A stretch of 64,000 nt of DNA from positions 3,180,501 to 3,244,500 of the forward strand of contig NZ_CP066369.1 of assembly GCF_016406305.1 (NCBI RefSeq). The letters are read 5' to 3'. The stretch comes from Shewanella putrefaciens (GTDB taxonomy: Bacteria > Pseudomonadota > Gammaproteobacteria > Enterobacterales > Shewanellaceae). The notes below the pieces were generated by a model. It saw nothing but the letters and a program-made list of their open reading frames with translations, did no database searches and was not told the DNA's origin. The position numbers and the translations under genes were made by a program. How positions within the stretch are numbered: the stretch's first letter is position 1; every line of letters begins with the position of its first letter. Shown piece by piece: positions 36,908 to 45,660 of the stretch.

Positions 36908-39372
36908 ACACTCACCTCACGAGTCCAATTCAAAGTTCTTAATACATCGGCAAAGGCGCCGGCGGCGGTTACTTCAGTCCCTGCGCCATAGCCGCGTAGC
37001 ACAAAGGGAATGGGCTGATAATAACGACTGTAGAATGCCAAGGCATTTTCACCGCCTTTAACGCTATAAAGCGGATCATTTGCATCCACTTCGGCGATAC
37101 GCACACGACACACACCATCCTCGATTTGCCCAACATAACGCAGCACTTTACCTTGGGCTTTGGCCTGCGCCACTTTTGCGGCAATTACGGCATCAACTTG
37201 CGGCAATCGTGCCATAAAGCTTTCAACATCACCTGAATCATCAAACTCGGCAGGCAATACAGATTCCACCTGCACATCACTGAGCTCTAGCTTTAGTCCC
37301 ACTTCACGGGCAAGAATGAGCACCTTACGCGCCACATCCATACCGCTCAAATCATCACGGGGATCGGGCTCAGTAAAACATTTTTCCCTCGCAAGACCAG
37401 TCGCTTCAGACAGTGTCATGCCTTCATCGAGCATACCGAAGATAAAGGATAAAGAACCCGATAAAATACCGTTAAACTTATGCAGTTTATCACCCGCAAA
37501 TAACAGTTTTTTCAGGTTATCGATCACAGGTAAACCCGCGCCGACTGTGGTTTCATATAAAAATTGGCGACGCTGTTTTAATGCCGTTTGGCGCAGTGCT
37601 TGGTAATAAGCATAATCGCGGGTATTAGACTTTTTGTTCGGCGTGACCACATGCAAACCTGCGTTCATCACATCCAAATACAGGTTCGACACTTGCTCGC
37701 TCGAAGTGCAATCCACCAGCACTGGATTGAGTAACTGTTGCTCTTTCACCCATGCGAGTAGCGCAGGAATATCACAGGCTTGCTGACTATCGGCAAGTAA
37801 ACTAGACCAGTTGCTTAAGTCGATACCCGCGCTGTCGAGTAGCATCTTATTTGAGTTCACAATTCCACAAACTCGGATACTGATATGTTGATCCTTCAAG
37901 ACTGGCGCCTGCTGTTTGATTTGCTCGAGTAAACCCGCGCCCACATTGCCGCAACCCACTAGAAACACATCTAAATATTGCTGCACATCGAAAAAGCCTT
38001 GATGACAAGCCGCCACCGCATGCTTTGTCTTTCGCTGCTCGATTACCGTTGAAATCGAGCGTTCGGACGAACCTTGCGCAATGGCGATAATGTTCACGCT
38101 TGCCTGTGCTAAGGCTTGAAAGAAACGCGCCGCAACCCCTTTGTGGGTACGCATGCCATCACCAATCAAAGAAACGATGGCCAGCTCATGGCGCATAGCG
38201 ATAGGCTCAAGCAAATCACTTTTTATTTCTAATTCAAACTCTTGCTCTAAAGCCCATTTCACTTTGGCCGAATCAGACGTCGCCACACAGAAGCTGATGC
38301 TGTATTCAGAGGAGCTTTGGGTGATGAGAGACACAGACACGCCGCTGCGGGAAATTGCCGCCAGAGTACGACTCGCCATGCCAACCATGCCCTTCATACC
38401 TGGGCCAGAAACATCAAACATAGTTTGATTATCGAGATTGGAAATAGCCTTAACCTGCAAACCGCTCTTATCGGCTTGATTGGATACCAAAGTGCCGGGG
38501 GCATCGGGGTTAAAACTGTTTTTGATATAACAGGGAATATGGAACTGAGCGATAGGGGCAATCGTCTTAGGATGCAGTACCTTAGCACCAAAATAGGAAA
38601 GCTCCATCGCCTCTTGATAACTGAGCTGAGACAAGAGTTTAGCGTCGGCAACCACCCGAGGATCGGTATTATAGACACCGTCGACATCGGTCCAGATCTC
38701 ACAGCTTGAAGCATCTAAACAGGCGGCCAGCACGGCGGCAGAATAGTCAGAGCCATTGCGGCCTAAAGTAACAGCTTTACCTTGGTCATCGGCGGCGGTG
38801 AAACCTGGCATCACCCACACCCGCTTTTCCCCGAGGGTTAAACTTTTGAATCTTGGTTTACTGACGCCGATATCAACGACGGACTCCAACGGTTTCCCCC
38901 GCCCCAAAAATAATGCACGGGGGTCGAGCAAACCCGATGTAATACCCTTTGCTAGCATGACTTGCTCCATCAAGGCCGCAGAAAGTCGCTCACCCGCCAC
39001 CACGATTTCGGCACGTATTCCATCGGGACACTCTTGCAACAAGGCAATCCCACGGAGTCTATCTTGCCATAACGCCAACTGACTCGCTAAACCTGCAAAC
39101 AAATGTTCACTTTGGGCACTAGAGAGTCCAGAAGCCACCGCATCTTGGTAAAGCGAGGTAAATACCCGTTCAACATGTTGTATCACTGGGGAATAATCTT
39201 CGCCTTTAACTGCAACGTCGACCATTTCTAATAACGCATTGGTCACAGTTGCAGGGGCCGATAGCACAGTGGCTATGGGTTCTAGCTTAGATGACTTGGC
39301 AACGATATCCGCAGCCATCGAGAATCGCTGCCAATTTGCAAGCGAGGTACCACCAAATTTCATTACTTTCAT
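36904..39372 (-). CDS. thrA: Bifunctional aspartokinase I / homoserine dehydrogenase I
   Basis: An 822-residue fusion enzyme catalysing the first and third steps from aspartate to homoserine. N-terminal aspartokinase: [38 protein letters not shown], followed by two ACT regulatory domains (about 315-460). C-terminal homoserine dehydrogenase from about 465: nucleotide fold [27 protein letters not shown], and catalytic region [11 protein letters not shown]...[25 protein letters not shown] precedes the ATG. Regulation is by the thr leader/attenuator immediately upstream and, by family analogy, threonine feedback. Confidence 0.97.
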   Translation of the reverse strand: MKVMKFGGTSLANWQRFSMAADIVAKSSKLEPIATVLSAPATVTNALLEMVDVAVKGEDYSPVIQHVERVFTSLYQDAVASGLSSAQSEHLFAGLASQLALWQDRLRGIALLQECPDGIRAEIVVAGERLSAALMEQVMLAKGITSGLLDPRALFLGRGKPLESVVDIGVSKPRFKSLTLGEKRVWVMPGFTAADDQGKAVTLGRNGSDYSAAVLAACLDASSCEIWTDVDGVYNTDPRVVADAKLLSQLSYQEAMELSYFGAKVLHPKTIAPIAQFHIPCYIKNSFNPDAPGTLVSNQADKSGLQVKAISNLDNQTMFDVSGPGMKGMVGMASRTLAAISRSGVSVSLITQSSSEYSISFCVATSDSAKVKWALEQEFELEIKSDLLEPIAMRHELAIVSLIGDGMRTHKGVAARFFQALAQASVNIIAIAQGSSERSISTVIEQRKTKHAVAACHQGFFDVQQYLDVFLVGCGNVGAGLLEQIKQQAPVLKDQHISIRVCGIVNSNKMLLDSAGIDLSNWSSLLADSQQACDIPALLAWVKEQQLLNPVLVDCTSSEQVSNLYLDVMNAGLHVVTPNKKSNTRDYAYYQALRQTALKQRRQFLYETTVGAGLPVIDNLKKLLFAGDKLHKFNGILSGSLSFIFGMLDEGMTLSEATGLAREKCFTEPDPRDDLSGMDVARKVLILAREVGLKLELSDVQVESVLPAEFDDSGDVESFMARLPQVDAVIAAKVAQAKAQGKVLRYVGQIEDGVCRVRIAEVDANDPLYSVKGGENALAFYSRYYQPIPFVLRGYGAGTEVTAAGAFADVLRTLNWTREVSV

Positions 39373-39420
39373 TTTATTCTCCTGTGTACCGCGCCCGACT
39401 TAGAAATAAGAGCTAGAAAC

Positions 39421-39453
39421 AAAAAAGCCCGCTTCTTTGTGGGAAGCGGGCTT
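39421..39453 (-). terminator. thr operon attenuator terminator
   Basis: On the - strand a stem AAGCCCGCTTC / GAAGCGGGCTT (39443-39453 with 39425-39435) and 7-base loop is followed by a run of six T's. It lies between the leader peptide stop (39478) and thrA (39372), the expected place for the intrinsic terminator of a transcription attenuator. Confidence 0.9.
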
Positions 39454-39477
39454 ATCGTTAAAATTCTTTAGGGTGTA

Positions 39478-39549
39478 TCAGCCCGCCCCCACTGTTGTTG
39501 TAGTGGTGGTTGTAATAATGGTAATTACTACGAAACCTAGGCTATGCAT
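39478..39549 (-). CDS. thrL: thr operon leader peptide (23 aa)
   Basis: A 23-codon frame (ATG at 39549, TGA at 39478) reads MHSLGFVVITIITTTTTTTV then GAG. It holds eight threonine and three isoleucine codons, seven of the threonines consecutive. Stalling of a ribosome at these codons would prevent the downstream terminator (39421-39453) from forming, so thrABC expression follows charged tRNA-Thr and tRNA-Ile levels as in E. coli. The end VGAG resembles the E. coli GNGAG. The ribosome-binding site is weak. It is too short for ordinary gene calling but strongly supported by content and position. Confidence 0.9.
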   Translation of the reverse strand: MHSLGFVVITIITTTTTTTVGAG

Positions 39550-40015
39550 GTGTTTGGGCTAATCCATGTTAACTTCTTAATAAACAGAATTGCTTTTTTT
39601 ACCCGCGCTTGTCAACCCCTAAAATGGATTATTTATAGGCAAATCTTAAGGCTCAACAAAATGCTGCATCAAGATTAGTTAATATAAAGTTTTCCAGGGA
39701 TAAAAATGCGGTTTATGCAAAGGATAACTGTTGACGTTAACGTAAGACCACCAAAAAAACACATAAAAATCACTTATTTTTCATAAAATTATTTATCAGT
39801 TATTTTTTATGGCTCATTTATTTGTTCCATCTTGTCACTCAGAGCATATTGGTAGGCTAACAAGCAAAAATCACATTACACATACTCCACAGCACAAAAC
39901 AGCGGTTAATCCTCCGAAAAAAAAGCTGTGCGATATCTAACATAAGCTGCTTCAAATTATCGCCAGCGTCAAAAAAGCACGTTATTATGCGCGCACATTC
40001 CGAACCGGAGGCGAT
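39550..40015. other. Divergent intergenic region thrL-slyD
   Basis: An AT-rich 466-base region holding the thr operon promoter (- strand) and the slyD promoter (+ strand). GGAGG at 40007-40011 is the slyD ribosome-binding site. I see no other gene or strong hairpin. A homopolymer-rich stretch at 39750-39815 is notably AT-rich. Confidence 0.55.
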
Positions 40016-40672
40016 ATGAAGATCACCCAACACAGCGCGGTAACCATTCATTACCGTTTATCAGACCAAGAAGGCAGACTGCTAGAAGACTCTTTTAGCG
40101 CAGAACCTATGCTGTATTTGCATGGCACCGAAAACCTGATCCCAGGTTTAGAAGCGGCGTTAGAAGGCAAAGTCAAAGGCGAAAAACTTGACGTGACCAT
40201 CAGCGCCGAAGAAGCCTACGGCCCTTACCACGATGGTCTGCGCCAAGCCGTTCCCTTAGAAGCCTTTGGTGATATCGAAGATATCGTCCCAGGTATGCGT
40301 TTTATTGCCGAAACTGAAATGGGCCAACGCCCAGTTCAAGTTGTCGAAGTCAAGGATGATGTTGTCATCGTCGATGGAAATCATCCTTTAGCAGGTCAAG
40401 CCTTGAGCTTTAACATCGAAATTCTTGATGTGCGTGAAGGGACTGCCGAAGAAATCGCCCACGGCCATATCCACGCCCATGGCGGTTGTGGCAGTCATGG
40501 CCATGATCACGACCACGGTGGTGGTTGCTGTGGTAGTTCAAGCAAAGAAGAAGCGGGCGGCTGCTGTGGTGGTTCTGACCACGATCATGGACATCACCAT
40601 GAAGAGCACGAAGCCTGTGACACGCCTAAAACTGGCTGTGATGGCAATGGTGGTTGTGGCTGCCGCGGTTAA
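40016..40672 (+). CDS. slyD: FKBP-type peptidyl-prolyl isomerase SlyD
   Basis: SlyD is a cytoplasmic prolyl isomerase, chaperone and nickel-binding protein that supports hydrogenase maturation. The FKBP fold with its inserted flap occupies about 1-145 (YRLSDQEGRLLEDSF, LIPGLEAALEGKVKGEKLDVTISAEEAYGPYHDG). The C-terminal 70 residues are extremely rich in His, Cys and Gly (HGHIHAHGGCGSHGH, GGGCCGSSS, DHDHGHHH), the metal-storage tail. At 218 residues the tail is on the long side, with repeated GGxCCG blocks. A strong terminator follows. Confidence 0.96.
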   Translation: MKITQHSAVTIHYRLSDQEGRLLEDSFSAEPMLYLHGTENLIPGLEAALEGKVKGEKLDVTISAEEAYGPYHDGLRQAVPLEAFGDIEDIVPGMRFIAETEMGQRPVQVVEVKDDVVIVDGNHPLAGQALSFNIEILDVREGTAEEIAHGHIHAHGGCGSHGHDHDHGGGCCGSSSKEEAGGCCGGSDHDHGHHHEEHEACDTPKTGCDGNGGCGCRG

Positions 40673-40737
40673 TAAGACACTCGGCTTAAGTGTAAAACTA
40701 GCCTTAACTTAGCTAAGTTTTTCACTTTACAGTAATG

Positions 40738-40770
40738 AAGCACTTCCTTACATAAGGGAGTGCTTTTTTT
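40738..40770 (+). terminator. Terminator after slyD
   Basis: AAGCACTTCCTT (40738-40749) pairs, with one mismatch, to AAGGGAGTGCTT (40754-40765) across a 4-base loop and is followed by seven T's. It shows that any translation start before 40770 for the next gene would lie inside a terminator. Confidence 0.9.
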
Positions 40771-40891
40771 ATACAGAAATGATTATAATTTGTTAGTAAG
40801 CTCTAAAACAGAGTTACATTTTGGAATCAACAACTACTTATCTGAATATTTTCAATTCGATATGATGTTAAATTTAAGCGACGGAGTGCTT

Positions 40892-41269
40892 ATGCTAGCT
40901 AAACCTTTGTATGAAATTTTGCCCTATGTTTATATGGCGCTTGGTAGTTCGAGCTTTATTGCACTCGATATCGATTACGCCGTAATAGCGGCTACTGTGA
41001 TTTTTATACTAGGAGCAAGGATCTATATTCAGCGGTCTCAAAACCGTCGCACCGATCCGGAAAGACGTAGGAAATCCGGCCATCTTCCTGAAATAATTTA
41101 CAATTTCCTACCTTTTATCTATCTATTCGCCGCGCTATCTATTTTCAAGTTCATGCCAAAGGATCTTTATCCACTACTCGCCATTTGCCTGCTGAGCTAC
41201 AGTCTGTATATTTTGCTTAGACGTGCACTCTATCGCCGTCACAGATTGCCAGCATCACCTCATTTTTGA
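40892..41269 (+). CDS. Hypothetical membrane protein (125 aa)
   Basis: I do not recognise this protein. The chosen ATG has GGAG (40883-40886) 5 bases upstream. Longer in-frame starts at 40760, 40862 and 40865 lack such a site, and the first lies in the slyD terminator. It has about three hydrophobic segments (YVYMALGSSSFIALDI, YAVIAATVIFILGARIYI, and the FLPFIYLFAALSIF / LYPLLAICLLSYSLYILL pair), a basic loop SQNRRTDPERRRKSG between them, and an Arg-rich C-terminus. It is probably an inner-membrane protein. It is convergent with trpR. Confidence 0.7.
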   Translation: MLAKPLYEILPYVYMALGSSSFIALDIDYAVIAATVIFILGARIYIQRSQNRRTDPERRRKSGHLPEIIYNFLPFIYLFAALSIFKFMPKDLYPLLAICLLSYSLYILLRRALYRRHRLPASPHF

Positions 41270-41312
41270 TAACCAACTAAGGCGCCCTTGAGCGCCATCA
41301 ATTGTTGTTCCA

Positions 41313-41588
41313 CTAATCGATAAGTTTCTGAATTGTCCCCCTATGCTCTGGAGTCATATTCTTCAAATAGTTAGAACAGCGGGTAATAGTTGCAATACTC
41401 ACCTGAAATTCAGCCGCGATTTGTCTTTGGCTCATTTCACCATTGAGTAGTAGCTGAAAAACCTTGAGCCGTCCCGCGATAGCGCTACGTTCCTCTTCGG
41501 TTAACAGTAAATGAAATAGCACGGAAAGATCTTCATAATTCCCATGGCTCAAAATCCGTTCTAGCACTAAATCCCAGTTTGCTCGCAT
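41313..41588 (-). CDS. trpR: Trp operon repressor
   Basis: A 91-residue TrpR protein, which binds tryptophan and represses trp biosynthesis genes. The helix-turn-helix MSQRQIAAEFQVSIATITRCSNYL (52-75) is nearly canonical, and LLTEEERSAIAGRLKVFQLLL forms the dimer core. No trp-biosynthesis gene is adjacent, so its targets are elsewhere. It is divergent from the cytochrome c' gene and a perfect palindrome lies between them. Confidence 0.94.
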   Translation of the reverse strand: MRANWDLVLERILSHGNYEDLSVLFHLLLTEEERSAIAGRLKVFQLLLNGEMSQRQIAAEFQVSIATITRCSNYLKNMTPEHRGTIQKLID

Positions 41589-41644
41589 AATCGCCCCAAA
41601 AGTACTGTTAAAGCATTACATTGGCAGTCTAACAGATTTACTTG

Positions 41645-41665
41645 CGTAACAAATAACTTGTTACG
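41645..41665. promoter_or_regulatory. Perfect palindrome between trpR and the cytochrome c' gene
   Basis: CGTAACAA (41645-41652), 5-base spacer, TTGTTACG (41658-41665). It is located 57 bases before trpR and 113 before the cytochrome gene. It does not match the TrpR operator (CTAG-TTAA-CTAG type) or the FNR/CRP consensus, so the regulator is unknown. Confidence 0.55.
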
Positions 41666-41777
41666 TTTCTTCATACTATCTAGACAAAAACTGACAAAAT
41701 TGCTTCTAGTACATCAAGTTAATTTGTGTACAATAGAGGCGCAATGTCACACTTCGACGCTAATTTGTGAGAATACA

Positions 41778-42230
41778 ATGAAAAAATTACTCCTTACTCT
41801 TGTGGCCAGCACCACCTTACTGGTTTCAGCAGCTCAAGCACACAATTTCGAAGATGCAAAAGATGCGATTGAATATCGCCAATCCGCATTTAGCCTTATT
41901 GCCTATAACTTCGGTGATATGGGAGCCATGATGAAAGGTAAAAAGCCTTTCGAAGCAGAAACCTTTGCAATGCGCGCAGCCAATGTTGCTGCGTTATCAA
42001 AAATTCCTTTTGAAGGTTTTATTGACGGTTCGGATAAAGGCGAAACCGAAGCTTTAGCTAAAGTATGGCAAGATAGAGCGGATTTCGATGCAAAAATGAA
42101 AACCTTCCAAGAAAATGCAGCCATTCTAGCGACTGTTGCACAAAAGGGTGATCAAGCCGCAATCAAGCAAGCCTTTATGGACACAGGTAAAAGCTGCAAA
42201 GGTTGCCACGACACTTATAAGAAAGACTAA
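41778..42230 (+). CDS. Cytochrome c'
   Basis: A 150-residue periplasmic monoheme cytochrome. A signal peptide (1-21, cleavage after AQA) precedes a four-helix bundle, with heme attachment CKGCH at 140-144 near the C-terminus, as in class II cytochromes c. Such proteins bind NO and may protect respiration or carry electrons. The ATG at 41778 is chosen because it begins the signal peptide; upstream in-frame starts add unrelated sequence. It is convergent with a cytochrome b561-type gene and shares a terminator, suggesting a functional pair. Confidence 0.92.
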   Translation: MKKLLLTLVASTTLLVSAAQAHNFEDAKDAIEYRQSAFSLIAYNFGDMGAMMKGKKPFEAETFAMRAANVAALSKIPFEGFIDGSDKGETEALAKVWQDRADFDAKMKTFQENAAILATVAQKGDQAAIKQAFMDTGKSCKGCHDTYKKD

Positions 42231-42245
42231 ATTTTCCGCCATAAA

Positions 42246-42275
42246 AAAGCCTGCAATTTCGCAGGCTTTTTTTAT
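42246..42275. terminator. Bidirectional terminator, cytochrome c' / cytochrome b
   Basis: AAAGCCTGC (42246-42254) pairs with GCAGGCTTT (42261-42269), 6-base loop, with A-run before and T-run after. It lies between the convergent stops at 42230 and 42288. Confidence 0.88.
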
Positions 42276-42287
42276 GGGGCAACTTCT

Positions 42288-42980
42288 CTACAAAACTTGC
42301 ACTATTGGCCAGATTAGGTAGAAAAATACCACTGTTGCTAACAAGGCCAATAGCATTAAAGCCAACCACACAGACTTAAACGTTAATTGGCTCGAATGTG
42401 CAGAAGATAGCTCAACGCGAGGAATTTTCTTATAACCACTGAGCATAGCGCCCACTAATCTATCACCTTTAATGGCATGCACTATAACAGCCAAAACATG
42501 AACACCACTCAGCAACAGGATAAAATTAAAATTCAACTTATGCAGCCAGGTTAAAAAAGCGCTGCTATCAGAGCTAACATAACGGTATAGCGGCCCCTCA
42601 GTGAAAATGTCATCCGTTGCAAATAACCCTGTCACTAATTGCAAACTGATGACAGCAATCAATACCACAACCATATAGCCACCCATAGGGTTATGCCCGA
42701 TCACCCTAGAGACGCCTTTCGTTCTCGCCTCCTTAAGATATTCCATCACAATTTTAGGATGGTGCACAAAATGACTAAATTTAGCGGTATCGCTGCCTAT
42801 CAGCCCCCACAAAAGACGAAATCCAATCAAGATCAATAAACTGTAGGCAAAAATTTGATGCCATTGCATTTCACCTGCATCGGCACTCCACCAGAGTAAG
42901 GCCATCAGCAGCACCATAGCCCAATGAAAAATGCGTGTAGGTAAATCCCATACTTTAATTTTGACGTGCTCTGTTTTCAT
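42288..42980 (-). CDS. Cytochrome b561-type diheme membrane protein
   Basis: A 230-residue inner-membrane protein with about five hydrophobic helices, of the bacterial cytochrome b561/Ni-Fe-hydrogenase b-subunit type. The N-terminal VKVWDLPTRIFHWAMVLLMALLWWSAD, the QIFAYSLLILIGFRLLWGLIGSDTA and the HNPMGGYMVVVLI blocks contain heme-ligand His candidates, and HKLNFNFILLLSGVHVLAVIVHAIKGDRLV holds the later ones. It probably passes electrons from the quinone pool or another donor to a periplasmic c-type cytochrome; the convergent cytochrome c' is the natural candidate. Confidence 0.88.
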   Translation of the reverse strand: MKTEHVKIKVWDLPTRIFHWAMVLLMALLWWSADAGEMQWHQIFAYSLLILIGFRLLWGLIGSDTAKFSHFVHHPKIVMEYLKEARTKGVSRVIGHNPMGGYMVVVLIAVISLQLVTGLFATDDIFTEGPLYRYVSSDSSAFLTWLHKLNFNFILLLSGVHVLAVIVHAIKGDRLVGAMLSGYKKIPRVELSSAHSSQLTFKSVWLALMLLALLATVVFFYLIWPIVQVL

Positions 42981-43279
42981 AAAACTGGCCCACCCGAGTG
43001 AACTAATGAAATTAAGTGGAGGTATTTTATCGGGATTTAGTCAGAAACTTAAAGTAAAGATAGGTAAATAAGGGAAAAGACAGCGGAGTTATCCCATCAA
43101 ATATGGCCTGATTCCGCAGGCATTACAAGGCTTTTGAGCTGAGAATTCTCGATATTTGTCTAAGCGATCAAATATCCAACGAACAGATTCTAACTGGGAC
43201 AAAAATGTGATTTAGATCTCGTTTTTGATGGCTAAGATTGGTAATCTGAAATCCAAGGAAACAACAGAAGGTTCGACAT

Positions 43280-43636
43280 ATGCTAAAGATTACGAGCAAG
43301 CAACTAGAAGTCACTGCCCCAATCCGTGAACGCATTGAAAGCCGTTTTGAAAAACTTTCTAGGCACGATGTGCAGTTGATAAATCCCCATGTAATCATCA
43401 CAGAGGAGAAACCTGGTTTCAAAATTGAAGCATCGGTTGGCATCCCAAATGGAGAACTTTTTGCTCAAGCTAAACACGAAAATCTTTATACGGCTATTAC
43501 TGCCATGGGTCAGAAATTAGAGAAGCAACTCAATCGATTAACCCATAAACCTGAAGCTCAACGTTTTGTTTCAGTCGTACAATCTGACGATGCTATTAAC
43601 AACATGGATGAATATGAGGAGGAAGATGCAGCTTAA
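43280..43636 (+). CDS. raiA: Ribosome-associated inhibitor A (RaiA/YfiA)
   Basis: A 118-residue protein that binds the 30S subunit and keeps 70S ribosomes idle in stationary phase or cold. MLKITSKQLEVTAPIRERIESRFEKLSRHDVQLINPHVIITEE, IPNGELFAQAKHENLYTAI and LEKQLNRLTHK match E. coli RaiA closely, and the C-terminal acidic tail (NNMDEYEEEDAA) is also RaiA-like. It is followed by the 1.5 kb gene-free tract. A second family member, HPF-like, lies at 24.8 kb. Confidence 0.93.
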   Translation: MLKITSKQLEVTAPIRERIESRFEKLSRHDVQLINPHVIITEEKPGFKIEASVGIPNGELFAQAKHENLYTAITAMGQKLEKQLNRLTHKPEAQRFVSVVQSDDAINNMDEYEEEDAA

Positions 43637-44593
43637 GCGATTCAGAGTTAGTGAGGGACACATCACTTCGAGAGGCATTAAGTAGAAAGCATTTAAATTG
43701 TTTACCGTTTCCTGCAAAGGCTCAATGAATCATCAAAATGATTAGCAAGAAACTACACGGCATATTAAATATCTACTACACTTTACAAAGTGACAGCAAG
43801 AATCGAAGTGATGTGAATTAAGCTAAAATGATAAACATTTAAAAATCAACCATTAATCTAACCAATGTAAGGAGCGCAAAACAATCAATACCTACAACAC
43901 TTAGCATTTTAGTGTTCACTATAGTTAACTAGGTTTAACTTTCACCATTAAGCTTTACTGATTCTTAGTTTTTATCGGCTCCACCTTTATTCAACTGATG
44001 TCATTGGATAGGAGAACACGAGGAACTTATTGAAAACAGCTAAACTAGCTTTCACAGCGTTGAGTTATTTGATAAAAACGTTATCTAACAACATCTTTAT
44101 CTCAAATGGAGCAACCGTCATTTATTAGCAACACGCATTAACTCTATTAATTATCGACTACATAAGTAGAAGCACAATCACTATAGAGGAGCAAAAACAG
44201 TCTAGTCATACATTAACGACGCTAAGGTATAACTTAAGATAATAAGGTTGACCTAATAGCTAACAAAAAAAACTAAAAGGAGTAAAAAAACTAGTGTTGA
44301 ATTTTGCAGTTTCTACAGACATACAAAATTTTTAATAACCATAGAGGAGGGCCGTTAGTTCAGAAGATATACATGAGTATGTTACAGTCGAAATATTAGT
44401 AAGTGCATGTTTATTTATAGGTTAGAGTCAACTGTTAGTGAAAATGTAATACTGTAATAAGATAGATAGTTACATTATTACAGCAATACCATGTGAATTA
44501 AGCGAGTGATAAGGCTAAGCTGCTTAACAGCAATATGTACCAAGTACACAAATGATGAGCCGTAAACTGCTTATTGATAAACGTAAGTCAGAT

Positions 44594-44742
44594 AGAAGCA
44601 AGTGTTAGTGTTAGAAGCAAGTGTTAGTGTTAGAAGCAAGTGTTAGTGTTAGAAGCAAGTGTTAGCGTTAGAAGCAAGTGTTAGTTTTTATGCAAGTGTT
44701 AGTTTTTATGCAAGTGTTAGTTGTTATGTAAAGTGATAGGTA
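44594..44742 (+). repeat. Seven-copy tandem repeat
   Basis: Five 19-bp units of the type AGAAGCAAGTGTTAGTGTT (starts at 44594, 44613, 44632, 44651, 44670) run into two 18-bp variants in which AGAAG becomes TATG. The core GCAAGTGTTAG occurs seven times. Units degrade toward the 3' side, and the 19-bp period excludes a simple coding repeat. Confidence 0.92.
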
Positions 44743-44829
44743 ACCCAAGGATAAATAGGGTTTAGTTAATTTGATGTTCACTGACATAAGGAGGATAAAC
44801 TCGCTTGACCAGATATGCTATCTCAGACC

Positions 44830-44858
44830 AGCGCACCTCCGGGTGCGCTATTTTTTTA
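44830..44858 (+). terminator. Strong intrinsic terminator with no gene in front
   Basis: AGCGCACC (44830-44837), TCCG loop, GGTGCGCT (44842-44849), then ATTTTTTTATT. It is one of the best terminators in the window, yet the nearest upstream + strand gene (raiA) ends about 1.2 kb earlier. Confidence 0.88.
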
Positions 44859-44889
44859 TTACCGTGGAATCAGAGGCGAGGCTGTCCAT

Positions 44890-45061
44890 AAGAGGTTATT
44901 CATAATTCTGTGTCAGGTTAATTTCACAGATCGATATGGTTTTCTAAGCGCCCCTCGAAATGGATTGAGAGCTGTGATAGCGTCAAATTCCAAGAGGCTG
45001 TTCATAATTCTGTGTCAGGTTAATTTCACAGATCGATGTGGTTTTCTAAGCCCCCTCAAAA
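44890..45061 (+). repeat. Duplicated ~70-bp element, possible transposon-end remnants
   Basis: Copy 1 (44890-44960) and copy 2 (44992-45061) are near-identical direct repeats differing at only a few bases, with 31 bases between. Both begin GAGG(T/C)T(A/G)TTCATAATT and a third partial start, GAGGCTGTCCATAA, lies at 44878-44891. The start resembles terminal repeats of IS256-type insertion sequences as I remember them. No transposase is present. Confidence 0.75.
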
Positions 45062-45145
45062 CAGGACAAGGCTAGCATTAACCAAAATGTCCTTTTAGTG
45101 TAAACTTGCCTTTCGTCAATTATCTGAAAGCAAGGCATTGAAATC

Positions 45146-45640
45146 ATGACCCAAGCGCTGTTTTATCTGATGCCGCCAATGGAATCTGGATCGGCAACAA
45201 ATCATACAGACAGTAAGCTAACGATAAGTGCAACTTCAGAGATGTATCAACTCGCTTGCCACGTCGCACAGCAAGCTTTTATTAAGCAACAGTCTGTTTA
45301 TATTCACTGCCAAAATAAAGAAGTCGCTTTTGAAATTGACGAACTCTTATGGCAATTTGAACCATCAGCATTTGTACCACACAACTTGAAAGGTGAAGGT
45401 CCTGTAACAGGTTCTCCCGTTGAAATCGGTTTTGATCGCCTTGGCGCCAATAAAAGTCGCCAACTTCTGATTAATCTTGCAGACCAAGTGCCTCCATTTG
45501 CGGTAAACTTTGGCCAAATCATCGATTTTGTTGCCAATGACCAACAGCATAAAGCTGTCGCCCGCGAACGCTATCGGCAGTATCGCGACTTAGGTGTCGA
45601 GTTAACGACCCAAAATTTGGCAACACATCCATTTAATTAG
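45146..45640 (+). CDS. holC: DNA polymerase III subunit chi
   Basis: HolC bridges the clamp loader to single-stranded DNA-binding protein at the replication fork. The 164-residue protein has a slightly longer, Ser/Thr-rich N-terminus than E. coli HolC (LMPPMESGSATNHTDSK), then the core ACHVAQQAFIKQQSVYIHCQNKEVAFEIDELLWQFEPSAFVPHNL and the DFVANDQQHKAVARERYRQYRDLGVEL end. It precedes valS by 20 bases, the usual holC-valS operon (often with pepA before it, absent here). Confidence 0.92.
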   Translation: MTQALFYLMPPMESGSATNHTDSKLTISATSEMYQLACHVAQQAFIKQQSVYIHCQNKEVAFEIDELLWQFEPSAFVPHNLKGEGPVTGSPVEIGFDRLGANKSRQLLINLADQVPPFAVNFGQIIDFVANDQQHKAVARERYRQYRDLGVELTTQNLATHPFN

Positions 45641-45660
45641 TTTGAGACAGACACGTTCCC

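Larger units (their letters stand above)
43637..45145. other. 1.5 kb AT-rich gene-free tract with repeats and orphan terminator
   Basis: No reading frame longer than about 60 codons exists before 44815 on either strand; stops are frequent in all frames. It contains several SD-like GGAG motifs (near 43872, 44011, 44187, 44279, 44346, 44790), an inverted repeat CTGTAATAA/TTATTACAG (44452-44460, 44475-44483), a seven-copy GCAAGTGTTAG array, a strong terminator, and two copies of a ~70-bp element. Likely explanations are a non-coding transcript ending at the terminator, a decayed accessory segment, or both. Confidence 0.6.

Noticed and set aside
40760..40891. Longer start for the 125-residue membrane protein
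   Set aside because: The 40760 start lies inside the slyD terminator; the GGAG-preceded ATG at 40892 is better supported.
44594..44742. Possible CRISPR array
   Set aside because: Units are contiguous 18-19 bp repeats with no unique spacers, and there are no cas genes nearby.
43860..44800. CsrB/CsrC-type sponge RNA, suggested by recurrent GGAG motifs near csrA
   Set aside because: Only about six motifs over 900 bases, far below the density of known CsrB RNAs, and they are not in regular short hairpins.
44815..45075. 86-codon frame across the duplicated element
   Set aside because: It starts inside the terminator, runs through both repeat copies, and its protein is just a repeated translation of the duplicate.
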